A DNA stretch of 64,000 nt from Candidatus Gastranaerophilales bacterium. GTDB lineage: Bacteria; Cyanobacteriota; Vampirovibrionia; Gastranaerophilales; Gastranaerophilaceae. Positions 8,601 through 16,757 of the stretch are shown here, in pieces; the stretch's first letter is position 1; each line of letters begins with the position of its first letter. The DNA lies in the NCBI GenBank assembly GCA_944323255.1, contig CALURU010000010.1, forward strand, positions 1-64,000. Direction: 5' to 3'. Made by a program: the position numbers and the translations under genes. The notes below the pieces were generated by a model. That model saw only the letters and a program-made list of their open reading frames with translations, did not search any database and was not told where the DNA came from.

Positions 8601-11600
8601 GCAGCTTACAGTCAGAATTTTGTAATCCAGATAAGCAATGCTTATAAAAAAGGAATTAATATTATTCCGGGCTGCATGAAAATTGCACAAATGAAAGCTG
8701 CACTAGAAGCCCGAATGAAAGATCCGGCTGTTATCGCCAGTCAAAAAGCTTATGAAGATGCTATACAGAGGATTAAAGAAAACTGTTCGCTTACAGATGC
8801 AGAAATCAGAGAAATCAGCAGGGATATAAATATAAGAGAGACTGCTATTCAAGATTTGATAATATACTGCGAAAAAAACGGAATCAAAAATTATCACAGC
8901 ATTCTTTATAACTGCTCTATCAATAGAGAGGGCATTAACCTTTCTTCCAAAGAAATTGAAGAAAGAGTAAAATTTGCAAAACGGGGGTTGGAAAACAAAG
9001 TTGATCCGGGTGAAATGTCATCTATGGTTTATCAATACGGGAAATACTCTCCATCAGAGATGGAAGCACAATTAAACAAAGTAATAGAAGAAACACGCAT
9101 AGCAAATGAAAAACGTCTCGCCAAAGAGACAGCCATTGCAAATAAAAAAGACAGCTTGCGCAAAAAATACAACACCACAGAAGCAAAAGACATTGTAGAA
9201 AGAATTATTAATAAAGAAAACCTTCCGGAGGATTTACTCACTCACCTTGATGAAATATTAGGCGAAAATCCGAATAGCGCAAAGTGTCGTTTCTTAGAAA
9301 AATGCGTTTCTGAAATCAAGCCGGAAAAGTTCAATCTCGGACTGTTTAAAACTAATTTTGAAGCCGGGCTTAAAAAGGCTGATATTTCAAGTATCTCATT
9401 AAACGCTAAATGGCAGCCCCGACCTGAAGCTAAAAATGTAATTCTTACTCCTGAATATCTCTCAGCACTCAAAGATAAAGACGGAAAGCCTATTTTCAAC
9501 AATTTGGCTGTCGAAAACATTATTGAAAAAAGCAAAACAAATCCGAATCTGGTTAAAGAAATTGTTGATATGGCAATAGAAAACCGCAGTTTGAGAGCAC
9601 CTGCTGTCTTAAAACCGCTCCTGGAAGCTGCTTTTATTGATAAAAATCTAGCATTTTCTGTTCTTTCTATGAAAAAGAATAATGGTGAGCCGAGGTTTAA
9701 TACACTTGAACTTAGTTTTGTACTTGACAGTTTCAAATCAAAACTTCCGCTTGTTAAAGAAATTTTCAATCTTGAAAAGCTTTATAATATGGATATAAAT
9801 CCGTCCAGAGTTATTTTACAAACTAATAGTACAGAGGATATCAGAACAGCATTCAGTTATCAATATTGCAGAATGCTGAATGACATAAAAAAAGACAATG
9901 GTTCTCCTATGTATCATCCATTCTATGATATTCGCGAAGGTATACAACAAGCATTAATTGACAATCCGGAAGTCACATTGCATTACCTAAACAAGAATGT
10001 TCCGAATGATCGTACTGCGTATAATGGCACAGTAATAAGGGCATTGAATAACATTGCAAAGAAATGTCCGGAATTAGAAATGGTTTTTAGGCAAAGATTA
10101 GAATTCATAAAAAATGATGAATCTCATACACAAAGAGATAAAATGTTAGGAACAATTAAAGCTTTAGCAGAAGTAAATAATTTCGATAACGCCCTAAAAA
10201 TTTATGAACACGCATCAGAACTTGGTATCGACAACCATATAAATACTATTCTTGAAAAAGCAGATTCTATTCCGTATGACAAACTTGTATACTTAAAAGA
10301 TACCTTAGGCAGAGAACGAATATCCCAAATGTCTGCCGGAGAGTTGTCATTTGCAATTGAATTTGCACATTTAGCAAAAGTCTCAAATATTAATGAAATT
10401 CCTATGGAAAATAAAAAGACTTTTTTAAGGGATTTGGTAGCATCTAACAGCGATTTATTTAAAATTTCAGATGAACTTGCAAAAGATTTCCCAATACTTC
10501 CGAGAAATCAGGAACAATACTGCGAACTTCTTCCGTCTCTGGTACGTTCATTAGGTATTGAAACAGTTCAGCTTAGTCCGGAAAAGGTTGAAACCTTCAA
10601 AAAATCAATAGATGATTTGTCTCAATCTATTGCAAAAATTTCCGACTCTGAATTTGCGAACCTTCATATCAGTCAGGAATTTACAAAAGATGATTTTGTA
10701 AACGTAGTTCTTGAAAAAGTCAAAGATTTACCGCAGACAGAAAGACAGAAAGTATTCGACTATTTTGGTTTCGATATTATCAAAAATGACGGCAACAAAA
10801 CTACCGGATATTCAATTAACGGTTATCCGGTAAATCTCAACAACGGGAAAAAACTTGCGCAGATTACAGACCCTAAAACGCAGGCTGTAGTCGAAAATTT
10901 AAGACCTGATGTTATAAGATTTTCACAAAATAATCCTATCAAATGCGAAAATCCGGCAGTGGAAAAACTTCTCAATGAAATTGCGGAAGTCTTGCCGGAA
11001 ATCAGAACAATGATTGGAAAAACACAACATGCTACACACAGCTTTGATGTAATGCAGCATTCTCTGAAAGTAATGCAAAAAATCTCGCAGGATCCCAAGT
11101 TCAAAGCCCTGAATGAATCAGACCAAAAAATTATGCTCTTCGCTTCACTTTTGCACGATATTACAAAACGAGAAGGCTTCTCAGACAAAACTCACGCTAG
11201 CAACGGCGGGTTTGATGCATTTTATATTGCAAAGAAATTTAATTTAACAAGAGAAGAAGAAATTAAATTGTATTCAATAGCCCGTCATCACGAGTGGCTG
11301 GAATTTGTAAACACTTCAAGAAATGAAGCGGAGTTAACAAAGCGGCTTCAATCTGTAGCATTTGACCTCCAGCAGGATAACCTATTTGATATGGCGCTTA
11401 TGTTCACACACGCAGACTTAAAAGCTGTAAAATCCGACAATACTTTCCATGACTCAACAACCGGTCGTATAAATCCAAAATTCAACGGTGAAGAACGGGT
11501 ATTTAATGATAATCAAGGAACACAAATCAGCCTCGGGCAGAGTGCCGATATTTATGCAAAACGCATAAAAACATATATTAACGAACTTAAAAAATCAATA

Positions 11601-12569
11601 CCTCTGACTCCTGTTACACAAGTTCCAACCTCTGATGTAATAAGAACACACATAAAACAGATTAATCCGGACGGAAGCACCGAGCACAAAGGTGTTTATG
11701 TTGACTCTGACGGTTTAATAGTAATTAAATTTAATGAAGTAACCGACTGGGAAGCATTAGGATTCCCAAAAGGAACAACTACAAGCGGAGTTACCGGTAC
11801 AGGAAGAGTTCGGCAAGGTAGAGAGAAGATTCTTGAGTCCGAATTTAATACCGGAAACTTCAAATTCTTTGCACACGCTCTTAACTATTCAAACCAGCTT
11901 GTCAAATTCGACTCCTTCGGGCTGCCGGATTCAGATGCACTATTATCCGTAACATATATGGAACGCCCTGAATCCAAACATCGTAATTACAGAACGCAAG
12001 GTATTGGCTTAAATATAAAATCTAAATATGTTTACGGCGGCGGAGAAACTGACGCCGGTTCAGGCTGCAGCAAAAATATTGCTGAATTTAAAGAGAACTA
12101 TATTTTCGGCGGCAGGCGTGAAGGTGATAGAGTCTTTACTGCAAATCTTATAAAAAAAGCTACCGGAATGAGCGATGAACAGTATATAGAATTTGTCGAG
12201 AAAAACCAGAACAAATCCTGGAATGAAGTTGAACCGATTGACAACTCAGATCCTGTTGAATTCAGAAATAAATTAATTAAAGCATTCGCCGAAAATATAG
12301 TTTCAAACCAACGAGCACAAAAGCGTGCTTATGACGAGTTTTATGCTTCTAATCCGGAAGCGCCTATGTTTACCTGGGCTTACAGTGCTGATGCAAACGA
12401 AAAAATCAAAAATCCTCTTGAATTTTTACATAGAAATGAACTTACCCAAGTTGAAAAAAATATTAAACAAATAGGTGAAGTCGAATTAACTCCTGTTGCA
12501 GAAAGAACAGAATTTTTAAGACAATATTCACTTGAAAGAGATATTCCAATGTTTATATTTGGGGATTAA
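5610..12569 (+). CDS. Giant multidomain protein with zincin-like HEFIH site and HD domain
   Basis: 2319 residues, not recognised as a whole. Start ATG has an AAGGA box nine bases upstream. Residues 1-350: charged, helical, no signal peptide. About 370-530: Gly/Ala-rich hydrophobic helices, possibly membrane-inserting. 745-749: HEFIH, a zinc-protease type site, with E813 in AEAYAD as a possible third ligand. About 1281-1450: three degenerate repeats built on K-D-x-x-G-x-P-x-F/Y (glycines at 1292, 1359, 1431). Around 1825-1885: an HD domain with LLHD (H1849-D1850) and ARHHEW. The last 300 residues are Gly-rich in part (YGGGETDAGSGCSKN) and unrecognised. The layout is like that of secreted effectors or polymorphic toxins, but no secretion signal or immunity gene is evident, so that reading is inference. 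Confidence 0.85.
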   Translation: MSNQVSKRIDIYTKGNLRELKQEEAKTGRKFTKYDIAQKMLSEGKLSESDFAQWMNTSEGYESSVLTSQQKQVLMQGSVWTLNQNNESYLDEFDTYIKDPLTGVKLKGVEKQSKKTNISSELAKDIEIRENVVDLLLNNAQTALSMIESYHNSIGYISADAFVQGMNVLGNVSWDLLTGRQDFVTVFEQEKGLAQEIETLKKLKNKTKSPMEFAKEFKKLYGVEFKPENFKRLSEVSRQLNELNAYAGLDKYFAFGIEKLKDADMNSLDSAAYLAPVFGNNPIKAQEYINELKSECKNDEELREKLTSILVESKKETESKLALLEHSRSRLESEFKSAYKSAMGDYKSDEIIEGYINIQRMNAMGTEVAGTIALSMFTMGSSAVMKMSSKVISKMGVKAGSQLVKAGMTGTMAAVPAAETVVGGLTSKSGMTLEKGGQAWEELKNGLMYGAFGAYISGPLGNVISKVLSKNPQIFSQLVASQKFSLGAGAVAETSADVLFDRITSDLSFKESLAQNGIMNFGMMFVGARINKGMQLPDADLSQIKIEKMRDGSFNLKANGKVFFKAKNADELAVATLVLGVKEATAENPAQNVTPRFENEVYKNEFKDEGMRLYTPEEFENELRAAEANPKAPAENTEALTMVASGKTKQLMTQRYSEMAKNLDEIHTKYAKEIRQMEAQYGKEPQLFAGHFMKFLAEKMEVAGCEPNIKFVKTEGDGAYDWKTGTLYLSDELKNTGDIKTMIAHEFIHTLQFRNILATYGRDGVVELYMKHKDGKAIDELTRKYVKDEYGAELEDLGLSNAEVTELQRQVAEAYADRCLSYEANARLLKHAQENPVEKGSVDSYMARLQLDNLIKPEEFDTEAYYRSTNETEAYFLGNGQINGRSSKGETIQKTSGSRSESNTRISIPHGKIAASATENVLETLRQLGASEQQIDNFKKNTSDEVISYIESRISAPDFNPSTENYFIHLNQNNISFIKELAADPNFPKEQLSLVANAAYSQNFVIQISNAYKKGINIIPGCMKIAQMKAALEARMKDPAVIASQKAYEDAIQRIKENCSLTDAEIREISRDINIRETAIQDLIIYCEKNGIKNYHSILYNCSINREGINLSSKEIEERVKFAKRGLENKVDPGEMSSMVYQYGKYSPSEMEAQLNKVIEETRIANEKRLAKETAIANKKDSLRKKYNTTEAKDIVERIINKENLPEDLLTHLDEILGENPNSAKCRFLEKCVSEIKPEKFNLGLFKTNFEAGLKKADISSISLNAKWQPRPEAKNVILTPEYLSALKDKDGKPIFNNLAVENIIEKSKTNPNLVKEIVDMAIENRSLRAPAVLKPLLEAAFIDKNLAFSVLSMKKNNGEPRFNTLELSFVLDSFKSKLPLVKEIFNLEKLYNMDINPSRVILQTNSTEDIRTAFSYQYCRMLNDIKKDNGSPMYHPFYDIREGIQQALIDNPEVTLHYLNKNVPNDRTAYNGTVIRALNNIAKKCPELEMVFRQRLEFIKNDESHTQRDKMLGTIKALAEVNNFDNALKIYEHASELGIDNHINTILEKADSIPYDKLVYLKDTLGRERISQMSAGELSFAIEFAHLAKVSNINEIPMENKKTFLRDLVASNSDLFKISDELAKDFPILPRNQEQYCELLPSLVRSLGIETVQLSPEKVETFKKSIDDLSQSIAKISDSEFANLHISQEFTKDDFVNVVLEKVKDLPQTERQKVFDYFGFDIIKNDGNKTTGYSINGYPVNLNNGKKLAQITDPKTQAVVENLRPDVIRFSQNNPIKCENPAVEKLLNEIAEVLPEIRTMIGKTQHATHSFDVMQHSLKVMQKISQDPKFKALNESDQKIMLFASLLHDITKREGFSDKTHASNGGFDAFYIAKKFNLTREEEIKLYSIARHHEWLEFVNTSRNEAELTKRLQSVAFDLQQDNLFDMALMFTHADLKAVKSDNTFHDSTTGRINPKFNGEERVFNDNQGTQISLGQSADIYAKRIKTYINELKKSIPLTPVTQVPTSDVIRTHIKQINPDGSTEHKGVYVDSDGLIVIKFNEVTDWEALGFPKGTTTSGVTGTGRVRQGREKILESEFNTGNFKFFAHALNYSNQLVKFDSFGLPDSDALLSVTYMERPESKHRNYRTQGIGLNIKSKYVYGGGETDAGSGCSKNIAEFKENYIFGGRREGDRVFTANLIKKATGMSDEQYIEFVEKNQNKSWNEVEPIDNSDPVEFRNKLIKAFAENIVSNQRAQKRAYDEFYASNPEAPMFTWAYSADANEKIKNPLEFLHRNELTQVEKNIKQIGEVELTPVAERTEFLRQYSLERDIPMFIFGD

Positions 12570-12637
12570 GAAATAGTATGTACAAGAAAACTTTATCCTG
12601 ATATAATTGAATAGCTGTATTTCAAGAGGGGGCGTAT

Positions 12638-13429
12638 ATGAAAATACTTATATCAAACGATGACGGGATTTTGGCAAACGGAATAAGAGCTTTGATTGAG
12701 GCACTTGCACCCTGTCATGATGTTTACGTTGTAGCTCCCGACAGAGAAAGAAGTGCCGCAGGACACTCGCTTACTCTTCATACACCTTTACGTGTTGAAG
12801 AGGTTGACGCTAAATACGGCTCTAAACGCTGCTGGATGACAACAGGCACACCGGGAGATTGTGTAAAACTTGCCATAAACGCAATTCTCGCTAAAGAAGA
12901 ACTTCCTGATTTAGTTATCTCCGGTATTAACCACGGTCCAAATCTCGGTGCGGATATTTTATACTCCGGAACGGTAAGCTGCGCCATGGAAGGTGCAATG
13001 ATGGGCTATCCGAGTATTGCGACTTCTCTTGCAAGTCTGAGAAATGAATACGAAGATTTTCATTTTGCCGCATCTTTTATTGCAGAATTATTAAACAAAC
13101 TTGACACATACATTATCCCACCAAAAACTATTTTGAATATTAATGTCCCCGGGCTTGAAAAAGAAGATATCGCAGGAATTTCAATTACAGAGCTTGGAAG
13201 CAGAATGTTTACCGACGCCTACGAAAGAAGAGTCGACCCGAGAGGTAAAGTTTATTACTGGATGGCGGGTGAATTAATCAACGAGCCGGAAGATGCCTCA
13301 ACAGATATTGCAGCAGTCAGAAATAACAAAATATCAATAACTCCGGTAACGTACGAAATGACAAGAGTAAATATCATTAACGACCTTGCAGAACGACTTT
13401 GCACAGAAAATGTCTGCAACTGGTTTTGA
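12638..13429 (+). CDS. surE: 5'/3'-nucleotidase SurE
   Basis: SurE dephosphorylates nucleoside monophosphates and needs a divalent metal in the cytoplasm. The 263 residues begin with the family signature ILISNDDG, giving metal ligands D8 and D9. S39 lies in APDRERSAAGHS, and the conserved SGINHGPNLG and YSGTVSCAMEG segments carry the remaining active-site residues. Length is normal for the family. A GAGGGGG ribosome binding site precedes the ATG, and a TATAAT box lies at 12602-12607, so it has its own promoter just after the giant gene. The next gene has its own promoter as well, so surE is probably transcribed alone. Confidence 0.96.
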   Translation: MKILISNDDGILANGIRALIEALAPCHDVYVVAPDRERSAAGHSLTLHTPLRVEEVDAKYGSKRCWMTTGTPGDCVKLAINAILAKEELPDLVISGINHGPNLGADILYSGTVSCAMEGAMMGYPSIATSLASLRNEYEDFHFAASFIAELLNKLDTYIIPPKTILNINVPGLEKEDIAGISITELGSRMFTDAYERRVDPRGKVYYWMAGELINEPEDASTDIAAVRNNKISITPVTYEMTRVNIINDLAERLCTENVCNWF

Positions 13430-13443
13430 TATAAAAGATATGC

Positions 13444-13498
13444 TTGCACGGATATACACTTTGTGATACGATACACATGCTAAATTATATGTGTGTAT
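13444..13498 (+). promoter_or_regulatory. Promoter and 5' dyad of the glucanotransferase gene
   Basis: TTGCAC (13444-13449), 17 bases, TACGAT (13467-13472). At and after the expected transcription start, ACACAT (13473-13478) pairs with ATGTGT (13489-13494), a dyad that could be an operator or a 5' mRNA hairpin. An AGGAGTG ribosome site follows before the ATG at 13513. Confidence 0.6.
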
Positions 13499-13512
13499 TA
13501 TAGGAGTGTTCC

Positions 13513-15417
13513 ATGAAAATTCAGAAGATCGACAATAATCCGGCATTTACCCGCAAACCTAACCAGAAGGAAATGCAAGTTTATACTTCATCAGTAAATG
13601 AAGGATTAAAGCTTCTGGGCAAACAAGTGGATGTTATTCTACACAACGCTTCAGCCCCTTCGGTTAAAGCTGAAAATATTGGAATTGGCTCTCTGTTTTC
13701 AAGAACAACAATAACAAAACTGCTTCCGTTTTTAAAAAACCACGGTATTACCGGAATCCAGCAAGAACCTAACGGATTAAGAAAAGTAATGGATAATTCT
13801 CCATATGCGCCGGAATCTAATGCTAAAAATATTTTTATGATACCGCTCGAAAAACTCGCCTCTGAAGAATATGGCAATATTCTATCTAAAAAAACTTTTA
13901 ATGCAATTGTCAAGAATAATCCTTCTAAAGACGAAGTTGATTATCCATATATTAGAAGAATGTATGAAGTTGCGCTTAGAGAAGCTTATGGCAACGCTAA
14001 AAATTCAAAAGAGTTTTTGGAATTTAAAGCCGCAAAAGAAAGCGACTACGAAGAAAGCGCTATTTACAGGGTCCTCTCAAAAATTCACGGCAATGATAAT
14101 TTCGCAATTTGGGGAAATGCTGCCTCATACAACGATAATGAACTAAAAACGATTTCAAAAACAACCGGAATGGATAGCTGGGACAAGCTTGACAAAAATT
14201 TGTTCTCTAATAAAGATTCTGCAAAATCAAAAGCAAGAATTGCAGAAATTAAAGACAAATATAAAGATGACTATGATTACTTTTTATTCCAGCAAATGCT
14301 TATTGAAAAAGAAAACGAAAAATCCAATAAACTTGCAAAAGAAACAGGTATAAAAATCATAGGAGACTCGCCGGTTGCACCTACTGATGTAGAAACTTGG
14401 GTTAATAAAGACCTGTTTCTAAAAGGAATGGCAATTGGCTGCCCTCCGGATTATTTTTCCAAAACAGGTCAGAGATGGGGATTTAAATATTATGACCCGG
14501 AAAAGATTTTTAACAAAGATGGTTCACTGGGCGAAGCCGGCGAAATTCTGAAAAAGAAATACGAAGAATACTTTGCTAGTTTTCCGGGCGGTATCAGAAT
14601 TGACCACATTATCGGTCTGATTGATCCGTTTATTTACACAACTGCAAGCAAGGAGATGACTTCCTCCAATTCCGGTAGAATTTACTCCGTATTTTCCGGC
14701 AAATACAAAAAACAAAGTGATGATGAGTATGCAGCATTGCTGACAAAAATTATCATTCCGGCTGCTGAAAAGTACGGTTTGAAGAAATCTTCTATTATTT
14801 GCGAAGATTTGGGGGACAGAAACCTGCCTACAGAGCGGGTTATGAAAAAACTCGGTTTATCAGGAATTTCAGTAACCCAATTTGATCACAGAGGAGCTAA
14901 AGCTCCAGAGAAAAACGTAATAATGATAGGTTCTCACGATAATTCATCATTTATAGAATTTATTAACGATTTATTTAATTTCAAAAATGATGGTAATAAA
15001 AAATCACGCTTTTTGAAAAAAACCAAATTGCTGGCAGAAGATACTGCACCTAAAGATATAACTTTGGAAGAGAAAAAGCAATATATTAATGAACTTCGCA
15101 CAGATAAGAAGAAATTTCTATCAGCAGGTTTTGCAGAGCTTTTTGCAAGCCCTGCAAAAAGGATTCAAATATTCTTTACTGACTTTTGGGGGCTGGGAAA
15201 AACATACAACCGTCCTGGTACAACTCACGGGAACTGGTCTTTGAGGCTTGGCGAAGATTTTGAAAATGATTATTATAGAGCAGCCTCTGAAGGTAAGGCT
15301 CCTAACTTCCCGGCAGCAATTGCACAAGCTCTAAGACACAGGGGCTTAGATAAGGGAAATGAAGCGCTGATGAATGATTTGGATAATTCTGCCAAAATCA
15401 TTAATGAGCGTGTATAG
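13513..15417 (+). CDS. malQ: 4-alpha-glucanotransferase (GH77, amylomaltase-like) with lineage N-terminal tag
   Basis: Amylomaltases move stretches of alpha-1,4-glucan between chains in maltodextrin and glycogen metabolism. The 634-residue protein keeps the GH77 core: GDSPVAPTDVETWVNKDLF, GCPPDYFSKTGQRWG, then RIDHIIG with nucleophile D364, CEDLG with acid/base E431, SHDN with D476, and the PGTTHGNWSLRL block near the end. It is somewhat longer than the usual 500 residues and has insertions around the catalytic part. Unusually it starts MKIQKIDNNPAFTRK, the same MKI...NPxF pattern as several unrelated proteins in this window, instead of a standard GH77 N-terminus. It has its own promoter. A glucan phosphorylase and a phosphohexomutase elsewhere in the window could act on its products. 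Confidence 0.88.
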   Translation: MKIQKIDNNPAFTRKPNQKEMQVYTSSVNEGLKLLGKQVDVILHNASAPSVKAENIGIGSLFSRTTITKLLPFLKNHGITGIQQEPNGLRKVMDNSPYAPESNAKNIFMIPLEKLASEEYGNILSKKTFNAIVKNNPSKDEVDYPYIRRMYEVALREAYGNAKNSKEFLEFKAAKESDYEESAIYRVLSKIHGNDNFAIWGNAASYNDNELKTISKTTGMDSWDKLDKNLFSNKDSAKSKARIAEIKDKYKDDYDYFLFQQMLIEKENEKSNKLAKETGIKIIGDSPVAPTDVETWVNKDLFLKGMAIGCPPDYFSKTGQRWGFKYYDPEKIFNKDGSLGEAGEILKKKYEEYFASFPGGIRIDHIIGLIDPFIYTTASKEMTSSNSGRIYSVFSGKYKKQSDDEYAALLTKIIIPAAEKYGLKKSSIICEDLGDRNLPTERVMKKLGLSGISVTQFDHRGAKAPEKNVIMIGSHDNSSFIEFINDLFNFKNDGNKKSRFLKKTKLLAEDTAPKDITLEEKKQYINELRTDKKKFLSAGFAELFASPAKRIQIFFTDFWGLGKTYNRPGTTHGNWSLRLGEDFENDYYRAASEGKAPNFPAAIAQALRHRGLDKGNEALMNDLDNSAKIINERV

Positions 15418-15502
15418 CCAAAATAAAAAAGGAATTAAAGATTCCCTTAATCCCTCTATAAAACGGAGTTTAACTAATATTATAATACTTTTTATATCAC
15501 CC

Positions 15503-15913
15503 GGGGGTAAATATATTGGGTTTGTTGTTTTGCCTAGAGGGTGACTGATAGGTTTTATTTTATTTTGTAATTACTGTTCATGTCACCCAACCAAAGGTCT
15601 AGGGGTAAATATATTGAGTTTGTCGTTTCTCTTTGAGGAACACTCGTAACTTTTTCAACCATCTTTTAATATTACTAAATGTGTTCCGACCAGAGGTCTA
15701 CGTGCGGGGGTAAATGCATTAGGTTTGTCGTTTTGCCTAGAGGGTGACTAGTAGGTTTTATTTTATTTTGTAATTACTACTCATGTCACCCGACCAGAGG
15801 TCTACGTGCGGGGGTAAATGCATTAGGTTTGTCGTTTTGCCTAGAGGGTGACTAGTAGGTTTTATTTTATTTTGTAATTACTACTCATGTCACCCGACCA
15901 GAGGTCTACGTGC
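15503..15913. repeat. Four tandem copies of a 104-base hairpin-rich unit
   Basis: Units at 15503-15601 (99 bases), 15602-15705, 15706-15809 and 15810-15913 (104 each). Units 3 and 4 appear identical; 1 and 2 diverge. Each can form three hairpins. H1 is TAGG..CCTA around a TTTGTCGTTT loop. H2 is GGGTGAC..GTCACCC with an AT-rich loop. H3 is GACC-AGA-GGTC. Unit 2 has GGAACAC..GTGTTCC in place of the H2 base and GTAA..TTAC in place of GTAG..CTAC, so both arms changed together. The array fills the convergent gap between the glucanotransferase and the flagellar operon and has no convincing reading frame. It may be a repeated RNA, a protein-binding array or a terminator cluster. Confidence 0.85.
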
Positions 15914-15920
15914 GTAGCAC

Positions 15921-16757
15921 CTATTGGGTTGCCATTTCCATTGCGGATTGTAGCAGATCTTTATTGGACTTGATTAACGCATTAACAAGCTCCATCTGGA
16001 CTTTAGCTTGCTGGTAGTCGGACATGTTGGCTTTGAAGTCGGTGTTTGCTTGTTCTAACAATCCTGAACGGATTTCGCCTCTGCCGACAACAGGTTTACC
16101 GGATTCCGGAGTTTCAACAAAAACCCCGTCCTTAATTTCATACAAACCGTTTGGATTGTGGAAATTTGCAGTTGCAATTTTATAAAGCGGAACGGAACGG
16201 TTTCCGCCATCAGCTTTTCCATAGATTGTACCGTCATTTTTAATTTCGTATTCATCATATTTGCCGAGAAACTTACCATTGTTCGGATCGATCCAGAGTT
16301 TAATATTTGTTGTCGGGATACTGAGCGCTCCGCCTTTTAGGGCAGTTTCTTCATAGAGGTCAGCACCGATAGAACTTGTTCCGGACATTATTTCACCCTT
16401 ATCGTTGAGAATATAGCCCTGAACAGTTGCTCCGCTTGCAGCTTTGTATACACCTTCTTTATCGAATGTAAATTCACCTAAACGTGTATATTGAACGTTA
16501 CCGTCGGGACTTCTTAGCATAAAGTATCCTGATCCTTCAAAAAACAGGTTTTCGTTAGAGGTACCTGGAGTAGATTTTCCTTGCCCGAGGTTTTTCACAT
16601 TATTATCAATAATGGCACCGCCAAGGAAAGTTTTGAATGTTACCTTATTTTCCCTAAACCCCGGAGTATAAACGTTTGTAAGGTTGTCAGCCAGAACATC
16701 CATCCATTCAACGGTAGCTTTCTGGGTGTTAATCGCTGTTGTGTACAAATCATTCAT
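15921..16757 (-). CDS. Flagellar hook-basal body protein (FlgF/FlgG/FlgE family)
   Basis: A rod or hook subunit of the flagellum. The 278 residues start with a typical axial-protein N-terminus (MNDLYTTAINTQKATVEWMDVLADNLTNVYTPGFRENK, here in two adjoining conserved parts), in which the NLTN-TPG element is the family hallmark. The central part includes FFEGSGYFMLRSPDG and YTRLGEFTFDKEG, and the C-terminal Flg_bbr_C-type region contains GEIRSGLLEQANTDFKANM. Length suits FlgF or FlgG better than a full FlgE hook protein. The start overlaps the end of the fliK-like gene by eight bases, so translation is probably coupled. I cannot tell FlgF from FlgG by eye. Confidence 0.88.
   Translation of the reverse strand: MNDLYTTAINTQKATVEWMDVLADNLTNVYTPGFRENKVTFKTFLGGAIIDNNVKNLGQGKSTPGTSNENLFFEGSGYFMLRSPDGNVQYTRLGEFTFDKEGVYKAASGATVQGYILNDKGEIMSGTSSIGADLYEETALKGGALSIPTTNIKLWIDPNNGKFLGKYDEYEIKNDGTIYGKADGGNRSVPLYKIATANFHNPNGLYEIKDGVFVETPESGKPVVGRGEIRSGLLEQANTDFKANMSDYQQAKVQMELVNALIKSNKDLLQSAMEMATQ

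Noticed and set aside
15503-15913. CRISPR array or integron attC cluster
   Set aside because: The units are 104 bases with no separate spacers, no cas or integrase genes are nearby, and the attC core sites are missing.
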